Source: Tenodera sinensis (lineage: Eukaryota; Arthropoda; Insecta; Mantodea; Mantidae). From it: a stretch of 64,000 bases of DNA. The position numbers and the translations under genes are program-made. The stretch's first letter is position 1, and every line of letters begins with the position of its first letter. A model generated the notes under the pieces. That model saw only the letters and a list, made by a program, of their open reading frames with translations, was not told the DNA's origin and made no database searches. The stretch spans positions 153,498,374-153,562,373 of the forward strand of contig CM060965.1 in NCBI GenBank assembly GCA_030765045.1. Reading direction: 5' to 3'. This document shows, one piece after another, positions 21,359 to 32,094 of this stretch.

Positions 21359-22396
21359 GCACGCACACACACATCTGGTCCAACCAGGTATGCTACATCC
21401 AGAGTGAATGATATAAAATCTCTTTTCAAGTAATTATGAGCAAAACACTTTGCAGTATTGTGTTGAAAATGAGTAATATTGAGGGCCATAGAGTGTACAG
21501 TGACCAATAGAAAGATTTAGATGAAATTACATTTGAAGCACACATTGGTGTACTGTTCCTAGCTGGTGTTTATATGCAAGTCATACGGTGAATCAACAAG
21601 AAACTTGTGGGATCCAGAATCAGGTAGAGCCATTTTTCCTACTACAATGTCGCTAAAACGTTCTTTCGCATATCTCAAGTGTTACATTTTGATGACAAGT
21701 CTGATCAACGGGCACGAAGAACAAATGACAAACTGACACCTATAAGGGACTTATGGGAATAGTGGATTGAAATACTTGCAAATTATACTGGTGGGTTTCA
21801 GAGTTCGCTGTCTCTTCAAACAATATATTCCAAGTAAACACGCCAAATATGGAATAAAGATATGGAGACTGTGTGACAGTGCTTCTTCATATGCTCTAAA
21901 AGCACAAATTTACACAGGGAGACCACCATGCATAGCACGCGGGGAAAAAAAAGAACAACAAGGTATGCATATTGTCATGGAACTGACCTGTGAGCTAAGA
22001 GGACAGAATGTAACATGTGACAATTGTTTTACATCCTATATTTTGGGTCAAACACTTCTCAAAACGAAAATTACGCTTTTGGAGGCAATTAGAAAAAACA
22101 AGAAAGAGCTTCTTCATTTAACAAGCGAAGAAGAGGTTCACAGTTCAAAATTTTGTTTCACAAAAGATACCAATCTTATGTATACACATATATGAGGGTT
22201 TCTCTGCCTGTGTTTCGATCAATATCAGGTTACTTTACATAGTACTAATTTATCTGCGTTAAACAAGAAGTACATGCAACTTAATAACATATAAACTATT
22301 TCCTTAACGCTTAATTCTTAGATTTTTCTTCATCGGGTCATTATGACCCGAAGGACCAAGAGTGTGTACCATTTTTAAATAGAACAGCAGGGTTAA
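20642..22396 (+). mobile_element. piggyBac relic with TTAA site
   Basis: The right end reads AACAGCAGGG then TTAA (22393-22396); the left end is CCTGCTGTT at 20646 preceded by ATAA, an eroded TTAA. Inside each end sits the palindromic GGGTCATNATGACCC box (20837-20852 and 22337-22352; an eroded one at 20662-20676), a hallmark of many piggyBac termini. The element is ~1.75 kb, shorter than the ~2.4 kb usual for an autonomous copy. A (CA)n tract has grown at 21308-21371. Confidence 0.85.
21500..22195 (+). pseudogene. piggyBac transposase, degenerate
   Basis: A first piece in mixed frames reads HIGVLFLAGVYM, LRFDD-like LHFDDKSDQRARRTNDKL, then the open stretch 21767-22195: VGFRVRCLFKQYIPSKHAKY, GIKIWRLCDSASSYAL, YTGRPP, MELTCELRGQNVTCDNCFTS, EVHSSKFCFT. 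These are, in order, the D-K-x-x-x-x-R-x-x-x-D-K-L region, the F-R-G-R-x-x-F-x-Q-Y-x-P-x-K-P core and the N-x-T-x-D-N-x-F-T-S catalytic segment of piggyBac (DDE_Tnp_1_7). The catalytic aspartate of CDN is present, the expected G-R is V-R, an in-frame stop separates the pieces, and the zinc-binding C-terminus is absent. Confidence 0.85.
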
Positions 22397-22435
22397 AGAT
22401 ATTAGATAATGACGATGCTGTTGATAAATAATAGT

Positions 22436-22691
<256 letters not shown>

Positions 22692-22864
22692 CAGTAATGA
22701 TCATATATGCTTATTTTTCGAAAACTGTGGATTTGATGTTTTTTGGAGACAAGCTCCTCAAATGCAATATGCTAATCATGACCAAGTTTCCCAGTTAAGA
22801 AAATCAGAATATTTTGGCAATATAACTTTTTGCCACATTCTGTTGTTATTGTTTTTATTAACAG

Positions 22865-23045
22865 ATTACACAGTGACAGTGCTCTCCCAAGCTTTAACGC
22901 TCTGATTGTGACAGCAATGAACGCTTCCATTTCATGCTACACATACACGCTGCTATCGCCAGAAAAACAGGAACAGTTGCTGCACCTAGCCAGGTCTGCT
23001 TTAAAAAATCTTGTGGTCGTTGGTGTTCTGGATAGTTTTAGACAC
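22865..23045 (+). CDS. candidate host exon, heparan-sulfate 6-O-sulfotransferase-like
   Basis: A pyrimidine-rich tract ending TTTTTATTAACAG gives a good 3' splice site, and GTATAG at 23046 a possible 5' splice site; the 181 bp between are open. The reading LPSFNALIVTAMNASISCYT then LLSPEKQEQLLHLARSALKN, LVVVGVLDSFRHV resembles the region of H6ST-type sulfotransferases where C-Y is followed ~12 residues later by Q-L-L, then an A-K-x-N-L helix and F-F-G-L-T-E-F. Alignment is from memory of the family and is modest; the VVVGVLDSF core also fits other carbohydrate sulfotransferases. No neighbouring exon was found. It may be a decayed pseudogene exon or chance. Confidence 0.35.
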
Positions 23046-23173
23046 GTATAGCTAATTTACAAGTATGGGCATTTCATTATTCTTTTTTTAACCATAACAG
23101 TTGCAAATTCTTTCGTAGACCAATATCCACGTGGAGTGGCAATGAATATTCAAACGTCACTTTGATTGTGACA

Positions 23174-23673
23174 TTAACCCTTTCATGCCTGAATTATTTT
23201 GCTACATATGCCGTTCTTCCTCTAATTCAAAACCGGTTTAGATTAGGCGGTCTGGGAGACCTTCAGCCTGCTGGCTTGGATAGCCATGATCGTTAAGGCA
23301 ACACGTACTTCACTGGCCATGCACTCAAAGCCTGAGGTCGTGGGTTTGAGTCTCGGCAACCGCAGTCAAATCTGCCTATGGTAAAGGACGTAAAATAATC
23401 GGTGTGATGGTACGCGTGGATGATGACGGGGTATCATTTGACTGCGGTTGCATGGATTTTGCTTCTTTTATTTATTTAAAAAAAAAAAAAAACACTACAA
23501 TATAAATTGTAAAAAAATAATTTTTTACAATTCAAATCGTCTCAAATATGTATTTTTAATTGGTGACAGACAGTATAACAAGAATACAGCAGAAAAACAA
23601 AGTTAAAACTAGTACAAATAGGGAAAAAAAAACCTATGTATCTTATAAGACACACCAGGCATGAAAGGGTTAA
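23174..23673. mobile_element. piggyBac MITE with perfect TTAA and inverted ends
   Basis: TTAA followed by CCCTTTCATGCCTG (23174-23191) is mirrored exactly by CAGGCATGAAAGGG and TTAA (23656-23673). The element is 492 bp and non-coding, and has a SINE inside it. A lone TTAACCCTTTCAT at 37838-37850 could be one end of a relative. Confidence 0.9.
23255..23492 (+). mobile_element. tRNA-derived SINE (S6) inside the piggyBac MITE
   Basis: A-box-like TGGATAGCCATGATCGTTAA and B-box-like GTCGTGGGTTTGAGTCTCG lie 45 bp apart, followed by a body ending in an A-run at 23479-23492. Boundaries are approximate and the target duplication is unclear. Confidence 0.6.
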
Positions 23674-24404
23674 GATGCAGCAGTCATCTGCTACACATAT
23701 TTTGAAGATGGTTGTCCTCTGGTCATCTTCTGCTCCTTGATGACGACTCCTTGGTGTACGTCACGTTTGACGCCGTCTCCGATATCGTAGTCTTCAGAGA
23801 ATCTACTACCAGCTGCTGCATTGGTGAACTATGATATATTTGTTCCACATGAGGATGTGAGAATGGACACCAGTTAAGTTGGCTAATAATTTTAATGGAG
23901 GCATTTGACAAGCTGTTTGAAACGAGTTGCTGACTATTTGAAGATATAGAATTAAACTGTTTCTGAATCCTAGCACGAGGAAGTGTAACTATTGAAGTAT
24001 TAACTCTTCTAATTTCCGATTTATCAATACTTTACGGTTTAACAACGAGAAGCATAAATTGCCACGAGTTGCTGAAAACGCGACACCCAAGGTTTCCTCG
24101 CGGTGACAGCCACGCATGAGTATGTATAATCGAACGCCGTCTTTAGCTGTTACGAATTGATGACAATCGATCAGAGTAAATACTTTTGTAACACTGTATG
24201 TAAAACACAAGGGGAAAAGACGCGAATTTTATAAATACCAAGCTTTTATCACCTTAAGTCTCTTCTGCAACCCGAATTCACTGAGCAATTACTTTAGCTA
24301 CGCTTTATGATCTAAAAATGTATTAAAATGACCTAAAAGAACAAAGAATGACTTAAAAAGTACCTCCATTTGTTGATCTTACACGTTTCACTTAAACTGA
24401 ATAC
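23674..24404. other. no gene recognised
   Basis: Open frames at 23723-23911 and 23989-24210 (minus) show no known motif. Confidence 0.4.
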
Positions 24405-24675
24405 TGAATTACAATGTCTTCTGTAAGTTTTCAAACTTGAAGGACTACCTATTGTCATCTACCACGGACTTGAAGGTGGAGAAGCCTCTAAGATAGCCGA
24501 AGTACATCAGCAATCTTGCAATTGCATCACATCCAATGTTCTTATTCAACAAATTTTTCATTTTAGCAAAGACAAGTCTGCCCACTTCACCTTCCACATG
24601 ACTTAAATTACTTGCAGCTGATTTCACCAATTTTATTTGATGTTTAATTTCTCGAAAAACTTGTTTTTCAACCAA
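24405..24675 (-). pseudogene. hAT transposase C-terminal fossil
   Basis: Minus-strand reading gives KMKNLLNKNIGCDAIARLL, then GFSTFKSVVDDNR, a stop, and SFKFENLQKTL. In CGG-repeat-binding-protein/ZBED-like hAT transposases the same order occurs: a L-N-K-N-P-G-Y helix, the dimerisation motif V-E-R-S-F-S-x-Y-K-x-x-L-x-D-R-R, then S-F-x-x-E-N-L-x-K. Here the E-R is changed and a stop interrupts it. No ends were located. Confidence 0.6.
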
Positions 24676-25373
24676 TAGCTTCTGCTGTGTGAAGACTGCA
24701 TTGTAACAAAATACAAAGTAAGTACATTAGTTTTTAATGTGTCGTAAAAGAAAACACATGCTTAATGTTATCGTGATTGCCAAATGCGCTTTGATTGAAA
24801 TCGGTACATAATTAAAATGGCTAGGACAAATAGCTTCCAAATCCAGGTTGGAGCTGAATATTTCCGAACCGAGAGTAAATGTTCTGGAACTTTGCTAAAA
24901 GAATGCTACCATGAAACACACGTAAGAAATTGACTGCAAATGGGTGGAAATACATAAATAAGTACGTAGTTTTTATTTTTATTGCAATTAAAAGAGGAAT
25001 GTAATCATAACGCAATCCAGGGCAGTGGCCGAAATCGTATTAGTCTATTTATACACTCCCTTTGAGATAGCTACATCGTGGTATACTGGTTAGTACTCCT
25101 TTCTCTCGATAGACTGCGTTTGATTCCTCACAGGATATTACAAATGTAACCTACCTCATTGCTTTAAATGTTTTATAACTATCCGCAACTCAACTGAAGA
25201 ACTAGATGCTGCTTTCATTTTAAAAGTATTACCATGAATTGACATTTCTTAAACCATCCTAGGTACGTCAGCATGCGCCAGAAAATGCAAAGCTTTTCTG
25301 GGCACCCATTAAGACATTTCCACAGTTTAAAACAGAACAAAAGCTACCTTAGAAACATATAGAATCTGGGGCA
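24676..25373. other. no gene recognised
   Basis: No coding motif or repeat boundary found. Confidence 0.4.
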
Positions 25374-25632
25374 TCTCGTAGCTTTTTTTTTTTTTTTGTT
25401 TTTTGTTGTTTAACGACGCTGTCAATTGCCAGGATCACATCAGCGTCGCCGGTGTGCCGGAATTTTGTCCCGCAGGAGTTCTTTTACATGCCAGTAAATC
25501 TACTGACATGGAGCTGTCGTTTTTAAGCACACTTAAAAACCATCGGTCTGGGCCGGATTTGAACCCGCGACCTTGGGATTAGTAGGCCAGCGTCTAACCA
25601 ACTGAGCCACCCAGACCGACTCTCGTAGCTTT
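25374..25632 (-). mobile_element. full-length SINE family S1 with 12-bp target duplication
   Basis: Perfect duplications TCTCGTAGCTTT (25374-25385 and 25621-25632) flank a 235-bp minus-strand SINE. The head GGTCTGGGTGGCTCAGTTGG holds the A box and GCGGGTTCAAATCCGGCC the B box. It ends in an A-rich tail (T-run on the plus strand, 25386-25397). Best preserved member of its family here. Confidence 0.93.
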
Positions 25633-26740
25633 AAGACAAAAAACATAGCGGTAAAACACACATGTAGATAGGCATCACCTATATTCTATTTTTTAAATGA
25701 CGAGAAAGCATGAGCTACAGACATTTGCTAAAGAATGCTAGAAAATTCTAACGAACATTCGTGAATATAAACTATTCGTTCTTGATCGAAATTTAGGAGT
25801 AGTTTAGTGGCCTAGAACTGAAGCAGTAGTTCTAACCTACAAAAATTATACGACTTCAGGATTTTTACTTAAAGTGGCTATTAAATACCAGAACATACCA
25901 AAAATGTAAGGCTTTGTACCTTTACAATATTATTTGTTTTAACAAGACATATTGACTGTAGGCGAAGCTTGTGATATGCTTGCACATACTGCATAGGTAT
26001 AGAATTGATTCACTATAATCTCGATGGATATACGCGGTTGCCGAATCATGCTGTCAGATCGTCACAATTCAACGTGTACCACAAAGGGTTTATCCGAATA
26101 AGGCCGTCTGTATAGAGGTCTTGCTGTTTGTGTGTCATATTACTGTTATGTCTGTCACATAAAAAAGCCCTTAACTGCTGGTAACCGAAACGCAATTTGT
26201 ATCGTAGACAGTTACCTTCTACAGAAATTCACAATAACCATACATACATGCAATTAATATTACAATATAAAAACAGTTAAGGGTAGCAGAGTGTGTACCA
26301 GGAGTTGCATAACAAATGCAGTAGAGAAATTGAAATTAGGTGCGGTGATGCAAAATAATACCTAATGATTATCATTCCTGCGAAGTACATTCCTTTGATT
26401 CATCAGTGGAATTTCCATTCGTTGTTCATTATTTACTTACATGTTGGATGAGAATTCCATTTCTTGCTCTATTTGTTCCAATAAAGAACGCAGATTGTTG
26501 GCATAAAGTCTACTTCAGCATGACAAAGCTTTGACCTAACAGTGCCCTTCAAGCGCGGTGTTCTGGTGCTCGGGGGCTGGGTGTGTTGCAACTATTATTG
26601 TGTATAAAATCTTACCTCATAGAATATACTGGAATGTAAACAGGGATTGTATCAAGAGGACACATTCCGATTGACACGTTTTAGTTCGGCCACTAATGGT
26701 TCTGGTTTTCTTTGTGATATTTTTGTTTATTTCTTCCAAT
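25633..26740. other. no gene recognised
   Basis: Nothing assigned on either strand. Confidence 0.4.
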
Positions 26741-26940
26741 ATGTAAGGCAGGCATGTCAAACATCACTCCGAGGGTGTGAAGAAAGGGGTCTACCCCTCC
26801 TTAACTGCAGTAGCACGCGCTAGTAGAACCGCTTTTCGCTTTGTTTTTCAGGTTTTCCGATTTGATCATCACGGAGGGAGGGAAAATAGGGAAAAATTTT
26901 TCACGCCTGGTGAGTGCTGTTTGACACCCCTGATGTAAGG
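26741..26940. mobile_element. 184-bp hAT MITE with 8-bp target duplication
   Basis: ATGTAAGG at 26741-26748 and 26933-26940 are exact 8-bp duplications. The element begins CAGGCATGTCAAACATCACTC and ends GAGTGCTGTTTGACACCCCTG, inverted copies with a few mismatches. It has no coding content. Confidence 0.88.
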
Positions 26941-27427
26941 GTTTCTTTTATAAACTCTGTACTTCAGGCAGCCGTTCAATGTAGAAATTACACTGTTAAA
27001 TCTGGTGAGCGAGAGACATTGATACTCCATCTTCACTCTCTTAATTTTATTCATGGACTCCGCTGCTGTATATGAAAGTGCAGAGCCCTGTAGAAGCGAT
27101 ACATATGATTTCTTTTCTTCTGCTACCTGCTGAAAACAGGGGTTTAAAATTTCCCCTGTATCCTTCTGCATCTATTGTCGCTTCATTAAAAACAAACAAA
27201 ACAAAAATGGACCGATAATGCATCTTGCCCGTCTTCTGGGGAGAAAGAATAGGGAAACCCGCTCGCAGCCGCCGAGAATCAAATGCCGCGCATGCGGTAT
27301 AGTTTTTACGTGAAAGCTCTGTACGCTGAAATAATTGGTTCACTTAGACCCTACTTAGTCGCCTCTATTTCTCTTGTACTGCATATACTATTTTTACACT
27401 GCTCATCCATAACCATTAATTGTTGCT

Positions 27428-27469
<42 letters not shown>

Positions 27470-27614
27470 TTATTGCTGGTGAAACCGGGCCCTAGAGATG
27501 TACCAAAATTTTTCTGGTAATTTTCTGGTTAATGGTTGCTCTGAAGCCAAAAGCAACGTTTTTAAAAGCGTACGTGTGTGCTGTACATGTTCATGAGCAT
27601 GCGCGTATGTGTGT
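26941..27614. other. no gene; poly-T tract
   Basis: A ~39-bp T run lies at 27430-27468. Open frames at 26869-27343 (minus) overlap each other and show no motif. Confidence 0.4.
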
Positions 27615-27681
27615 GGGCCAAAAGTCGCGATCGGGTAATGTTTATATTGAAATAACTCACTTTCCGAAACCAAAAACTAAT

Positions 27682-28374
27682 TACAAAATCGGACGTGTTG
27701 CATTCACATGACTTTCTCTACTCTTGTACTAACCATTCTTACAAACTCATACTTCTGTCTCCTTCGTATTCGTTGAGATAAACATTTGTTCAAATTATCT
27801 TATTACTTATTTCCTTATATGTGCAAGGGGAATATGGGAATACAGTAGCCTTTGAGCAATAGTCAACTCTTTTAAAGCTTTGAGATCCCGTTCTCTTTGC
27901 ACGCTTAACATATAAATAAATGAACAACGATGTTCCATTTCACCAAAGTTTTAAGTTTTCCAAAACTGAACACAAATAACAAGGAATATCTCCGAAATGC
28001 TTCACAATACAAAAAAATTTATTTAGACATAAATTGTGTATTTTAGAGAGATCTACATTTTTTTAATGGTAAAATTTGGTGTATCTCTTACGTTTACGAG
28101 TTATTCAAGTCATCCATAGTAAACAGGACTACATAGGCTATAGCCACAAAATTCAAGATATACATTTCACTTTTCATAAAAATATCTTAAATATATGGCA
28201 TGTTAATCAAAATCATTAGAGCCATTTTCAAGAAAATAAAAATTGTCCAAGAATTTTCCACGTAAAGGGTTATGTACGGTGGTGCTATTTTCTTCAAAAT
28301 CTTCGTGTCACATCCTTGAAAGACATTAAACTTAAATACCAAATTTGGTTTCTGAGTTATGCTGTCCACAGACT

Positions 28375-28458
<84 letters not shown>

Positions 28459-28586
28459 GATCTTTTTCTAAAAGTGCTTTCTTTGGATGTAGGGGGTCTC
28501 AAAACATATTTCCGGTGAAATCTCGACATCGAATTTTCGGGTGGAATACAATACTTCCTTCTACTTACCAGTAGAGAAAGTAAAAA
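27682..28586 (+). mobile_element. family A repeat, copy A3 (complete, no insertion)
   Basis: Runs from CAAAATCGGACGTGTTGCA to CCAGTAGAGAAAGTAAAAAC, 905 bp including a (CA)n tract at 28377-28456. ACTTTCTCTACT lies 28 bp from the left edge and its exact reverse complement 5 bp from the right edge. It is the best reference copy in the window. Confidence 0.82.
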
Positions 28587-28636
28587 CTATTCATAGATTG
28601 AAAGGGATATTTTCCCCCTTTATATGCTTTTTATTG

Positions 28637-28792
28637 CATTAGTTTGTCAATTTTCCATTTGAGCGAGGACATTGTTATGTTATAGCGGCCAGCCAGGTAT
28701 TTCGCGGGTTATTAGTTTATCAATTTTCCGATAGGGCGAGGGCATTGTTATGTTACAACGGCAAGCCAGCTTTTTCGCGGGTTATTAGTTGT
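28637..28792 (+). repeat. 77-bp tandem duplication
   Basis: Two adjacent units share TCAATTTTCC, GAGCGAGG, CATTGTTATGTTA and TTTCGCGGGTTATTAGTT, with about 10% differences, and the start of a third follows. It lies in the mariner-like element upstream of its coding remnant. Confidence 0.75.
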
Positions 28793-28823
28793 CAATGTGA
28801 AACGCTGTTTGTGTTGTAAGCAA

Positions 28824-29150
28824 TGGCTGACACAAGCAAATATATGGTTGAGGAACGTCTCATCGTTAGTGTGTGGGTCCATGAAAAAGAACGAACTGAC
28901 GAAAACTTCTTTCTTCGTTTCTAGAGCAGCTCCCAGTGAAACCAATCTCCGAAAACTGGAAAAACAAGACTTTCTCAACAGGCTCTGTATTGGATGCAAA
29001 ACGCAGCGGAAGTCCTAAAAATATTGTGGTGATGATGTTAGTAATCTTCTGTCTGAATCATTGGAGCGTTCGCCAAAGAAATCAACAAGAACACGATCGG
29101 CGGAAATGCAGATACCAAGAACTGAAATGTTGGTGAATACACAAAAATAT
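28824..29150 (+). pseudogene. mariner-type transposase N-terminal remnant
   Basis: Frames in sequence read VEERLIVSVWVHEKE, NLRKLEKQDF, TGSVLDAKRSGSP, then DDVSNLLSESLERSPKKSTR and RSAEMQIPRTE. This is the paired helix-turn-helix region of mariner-like proteins (DUF4817 type): R-x-W-x-x-F-x-x-T-G-S-V-x-x-x-x-x-x-G-R-P then R-S-P-x-K-S-T-R-x-x-x-x-x-x-x-I-P-R-T. The start has frameshifts and the DDE domain is missing. A later open frame (29252-29497) was not recognised. Confidence 0.65.
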
Positions 29151-29303
29151 TAGATGTTTAATAATGACACTGACAGGCCAGTTATGTTTATCTTTTCATA
29201 TTTTCATTCCTTATCATTGCAGCAATCAATAAATAACGTTTTTACGTCATTGTGAAAGTTTATTACACAAACTTAGAACATGTCCGATCGCGACTTTTGG
29301 CCC

Positions 29304-29697
29304 AACCTGTAGAAAAAGGAACATTACACACCAGAGTTTTCTTGAAAGATGTTCAGGAACAAGCAGAACTACTTACACTTATTTGCTTTAAAGGACTTAC
29401 TATAGCGACACTAGAAAACAGATTCTCAAAAGTTCTTGGAGATGTTTTTGTACTGTCACTATGGTGCAACATTTTGGAAAATGAAAATTGTAAATAGACA
29501 AAGTATAATTCCAGAGCAAGGGTTGCTAATCGGAATTAGTTTTATTAAACAGTTCCTTGTCCGTAGCTAGTTTCCTGGAGTCCGCTTAAAAGTATACTAT
29601 TTTAAATCAACACAACAGTACCTGGGCGATCTAGATTCATTCTGCATTCACCCCCCCCTGTTTTTGTGAAATGTTTTGGTGGGGAGAAGATACTTAT
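29304..29697. other. no recognised gene
   Basis: Part of an 81-codon open frame (29252-29497) with no known motif, and a C-run at 29650-29658. Confidence 0.35.
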
Positions 29698-29794
29698 TTA
29701 GATAAACCTGAAGGGCAAAAAATTAACTAAATAAAAATTTTTGTCAGCATGATGCAAGAGATATAGAGATGCATACAAATATTTCATAAACACC

Positions 29795-29860
29795 ATCATT
29801 TCAACTGTAAAACGTCTACTGCTGAACGCAGGCCTCCCCCATGGATATTCACCTAGTTTG
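29795..29860 (-). mobile_element. RTE-like LINE 3' tail fragment
   Basis: Minus-strand reading contains GGGGGAGGCCTGCGTTCAGC followed by AGTAGACG, the near-invariant end of many insect RTE-type LINEs (P-W-G-R-P then the CAGCAGTGGACG tail). Too short for a firm family call. Confidence 0.45.
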
Positions 29861-29869
29861 AGATTTTCA

Positions 29870-30299
29870 TCGAGCATTTGTTCCATTATGGAGTTCAGTT
29901 CTTTGCTGCTGCCGTCGACTAGGTATATCTTCCAGGACGTTAATACATTGGTCAAGCTCCTTCATCTTTCCGTCGAGTTCTTGCATGGTTTCCTTAACCC
30001 CGGCCAGTCGCTCGTTAGTATTCTCCAATAGATCTATCTTCACATTGGACATTCCCGTCTTCATCTTTTCCTTTTTGGAGTTTACATTTTTTATTTGGCT
30101 TCCATTTTTGTTTCCATTTTGTTCATTTTTGTTTCCATATTTTCTATTCCGTAGCTTACGTCTTTACAATTCGGTTTTCATATTTGTTTCCTCTGTCGCA
30201 TTCCGGAATTCATTTCCCATTATGTCCATCTTGGCTAACATTTGTTTCATCAATTGTTCCATATCGTGCTTTTCGTCGCATTCCTCACACCAATCGTGA
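29870..30299 (-). pseudogene. retroelement coiled-coil (gag/ORF1-like) fragment
   Basis: Minus-strand pieces read EQLMKQMLAKMDIMGNEF, then MKTGMSNVKIDLLENTNERL, AGVKETMQELDGKMKELDQC. Heptad spacing of I/L/M over ~80 residues predicts a coiled coil, as in gag or ORF1 proteins of retroelements. Three frame breaks are present. No zinc knuckle or reverse transcriptase was found nearby, so the element type is unknown. Confidence 0.4.
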
Positions 30300-30384
30300 T
30301 AACTTTACTTTTTTAACTATTTATTTATCTTTTATTAAAACACCGGAACGACACTAAGCAAAAGCATTGTTGAACAGTAACAAG

Positions 30385-32042
30385 TACCACAGGAAGAAAA
30401 GCTGGTTGATAAAGCCATGTGAATGTACTACACATTTCTGTTTCAATCTTATAGAAAATTTTATGAACTGTTCGTATTTGTTCGTTTGTAGTGTTTAACG
30501 CCCGCTTTTACTACTACGGCACCGCAGGCGATGGCACTGATGATACATGGAATGAAGATGGAGCACCGGTGGAATGAGATGGCGTGGGAAACCGGAGTAC
30601 CCGGAGAAAACCCGCCCTGACGCCGCTTCGTCCACCACGAATACCACATGCGCGTCCCTGGGATCGAACCCGGGTCGCCTAGATGTATTTGTTCGTTGAA
30701 GCGGGAGTAGTGAAAGGAATGTGATAGTGTTCAGTAAAAGAAAACAGAGTAGAAAAACCGTGTGAATGTTATACGTTGCACTTAAATTTCAAGTGTATGG
30801 AAAAATGTATGGATTGTTTGTAGAAGAGGGAGTAGTGTGCAAGATAAAAGAAAAGGGAGTAGGGGAAACCATTTGAACGTAATACGTTGCGTGGTAAAAC
30901 GGATTGCATAAAAACCTTCGCCATGAAAAAACACTTCGATGTGTCAATTTTCATGGCGATCGGTCAACCTGTTTTGGAGTTTACTCACTCTTCAACATAC
31001 GATATGTATAGGCGTTAGTGTGTATGAAGTTGGTAAACGATAGGGAATAACATGCGAATTGTTGCGTAAAGCAAAAGTGAGTAGAGCAAACAGTATCAAT
31101 GTAATACGTTGTATATCTATTTCAAACAAATAGCAAATTGTATGAATTGTATGTTGAAGGGCGAGTAGTGAAAGAAGACTGATTGTGTCTCGTAAAAGAA
31201 GAATTAGTAGAGGAAATCGTGTGAATGTAATACGTTGCATTTATATTTCAATCACAGAAAATTATATGAATTGTGTGCTGAAGGGCAAACAGAGGATATA
31301 TGAATCTGCTACGTAAAAGAAAAGTGAGTAGAAAACCATTTGAAACTAATATATTGTATAGTAAAATTGTTACCATAACAACGTTCTCCATGAAAAAATA
31401 CATATACGTGCCGAATTCGCGGTGATCGGTTAAGCGGTTTTCGAGATTAGCATTCACATATATACAAACATGCAATTGGTATATATATAGATGATATGAA
31501 TTGCTTGTAGAAAAGTGAGTAGGAAAGAGATGTGAATGTGTTACCTAAAAGTAAGTAGAGAAACCACTGTGAATGTAATATGCAGCATTTCTATTTCAAA
31601 CATACAGAAAATTGTATGACTTATTTGTAGAAGAGTAAGTAGAGAAAGAGATGTGAATGTGTTACCTAAAAGTGGGAGGAGAAAACAGTGTAAATGTAGT
31701 AGCATTTCTATTTCCAATATACAGAACATGGTATGAATTATTTTAAAAGCGGGGATAAAAATGATTTTTGGTGTAAAATCACGTTTTTTGTGTAAACTTG
31801 TTTATACTAGAGTGAGTAGAGAAAGAGGTGTGAATGTGTTACCTAAAAGTGAGTAGAGAAAACACTGTGAATGTAATATGCACCATTTCCATTTCAATCA
31901 TACAGAAATTTGTATGACATTTCTAGAGAAACAGTTATGAATGGGTTACCCAAAATTAAGTAGAGAAAACAATGTGAATGTAATACTTAGCATTTCTGTT
32001 TCAAACATGCACGAAATTGCATGCCTTATTTGTAGAAGAGTG

Positions 32043-32094
<52 letters not shown>

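Larger units (their letters stand above)
27615..29303 (+). mobile_element. mariner-like element with perfect 20-bp inverted ends, interrupted by family A
   Basis: GGGCCAAAAGTCGCGATCGG (27615-27634) is exactly reverse-complemented at 29284-29303, and looser similarity continues ~30 bp inwards (both arms reach ACTTTC). Inside are a helix-turn-helix transposase remnant (28830-29150), a 77-bp tandem duplication and family A copy A3 (27682-28586). Without A3 the element is about 780 bp. Confidence 0.75.

Noticed and set aside
28187..28529. Poly-(Cys-Val) proteins ending in DSITQK-type sequence
   Set aside because: They are the reverse strand of family A with its CA array. The recurrence across copies reflects the repeat, and frames differ between copies, so no protein is supported.
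29252..29497. 81-codon open frame near the right end of the mariner-like element
   Set aside because: It overlaps the inverted end and has no recognisable transposase motif; probably a chance frame.
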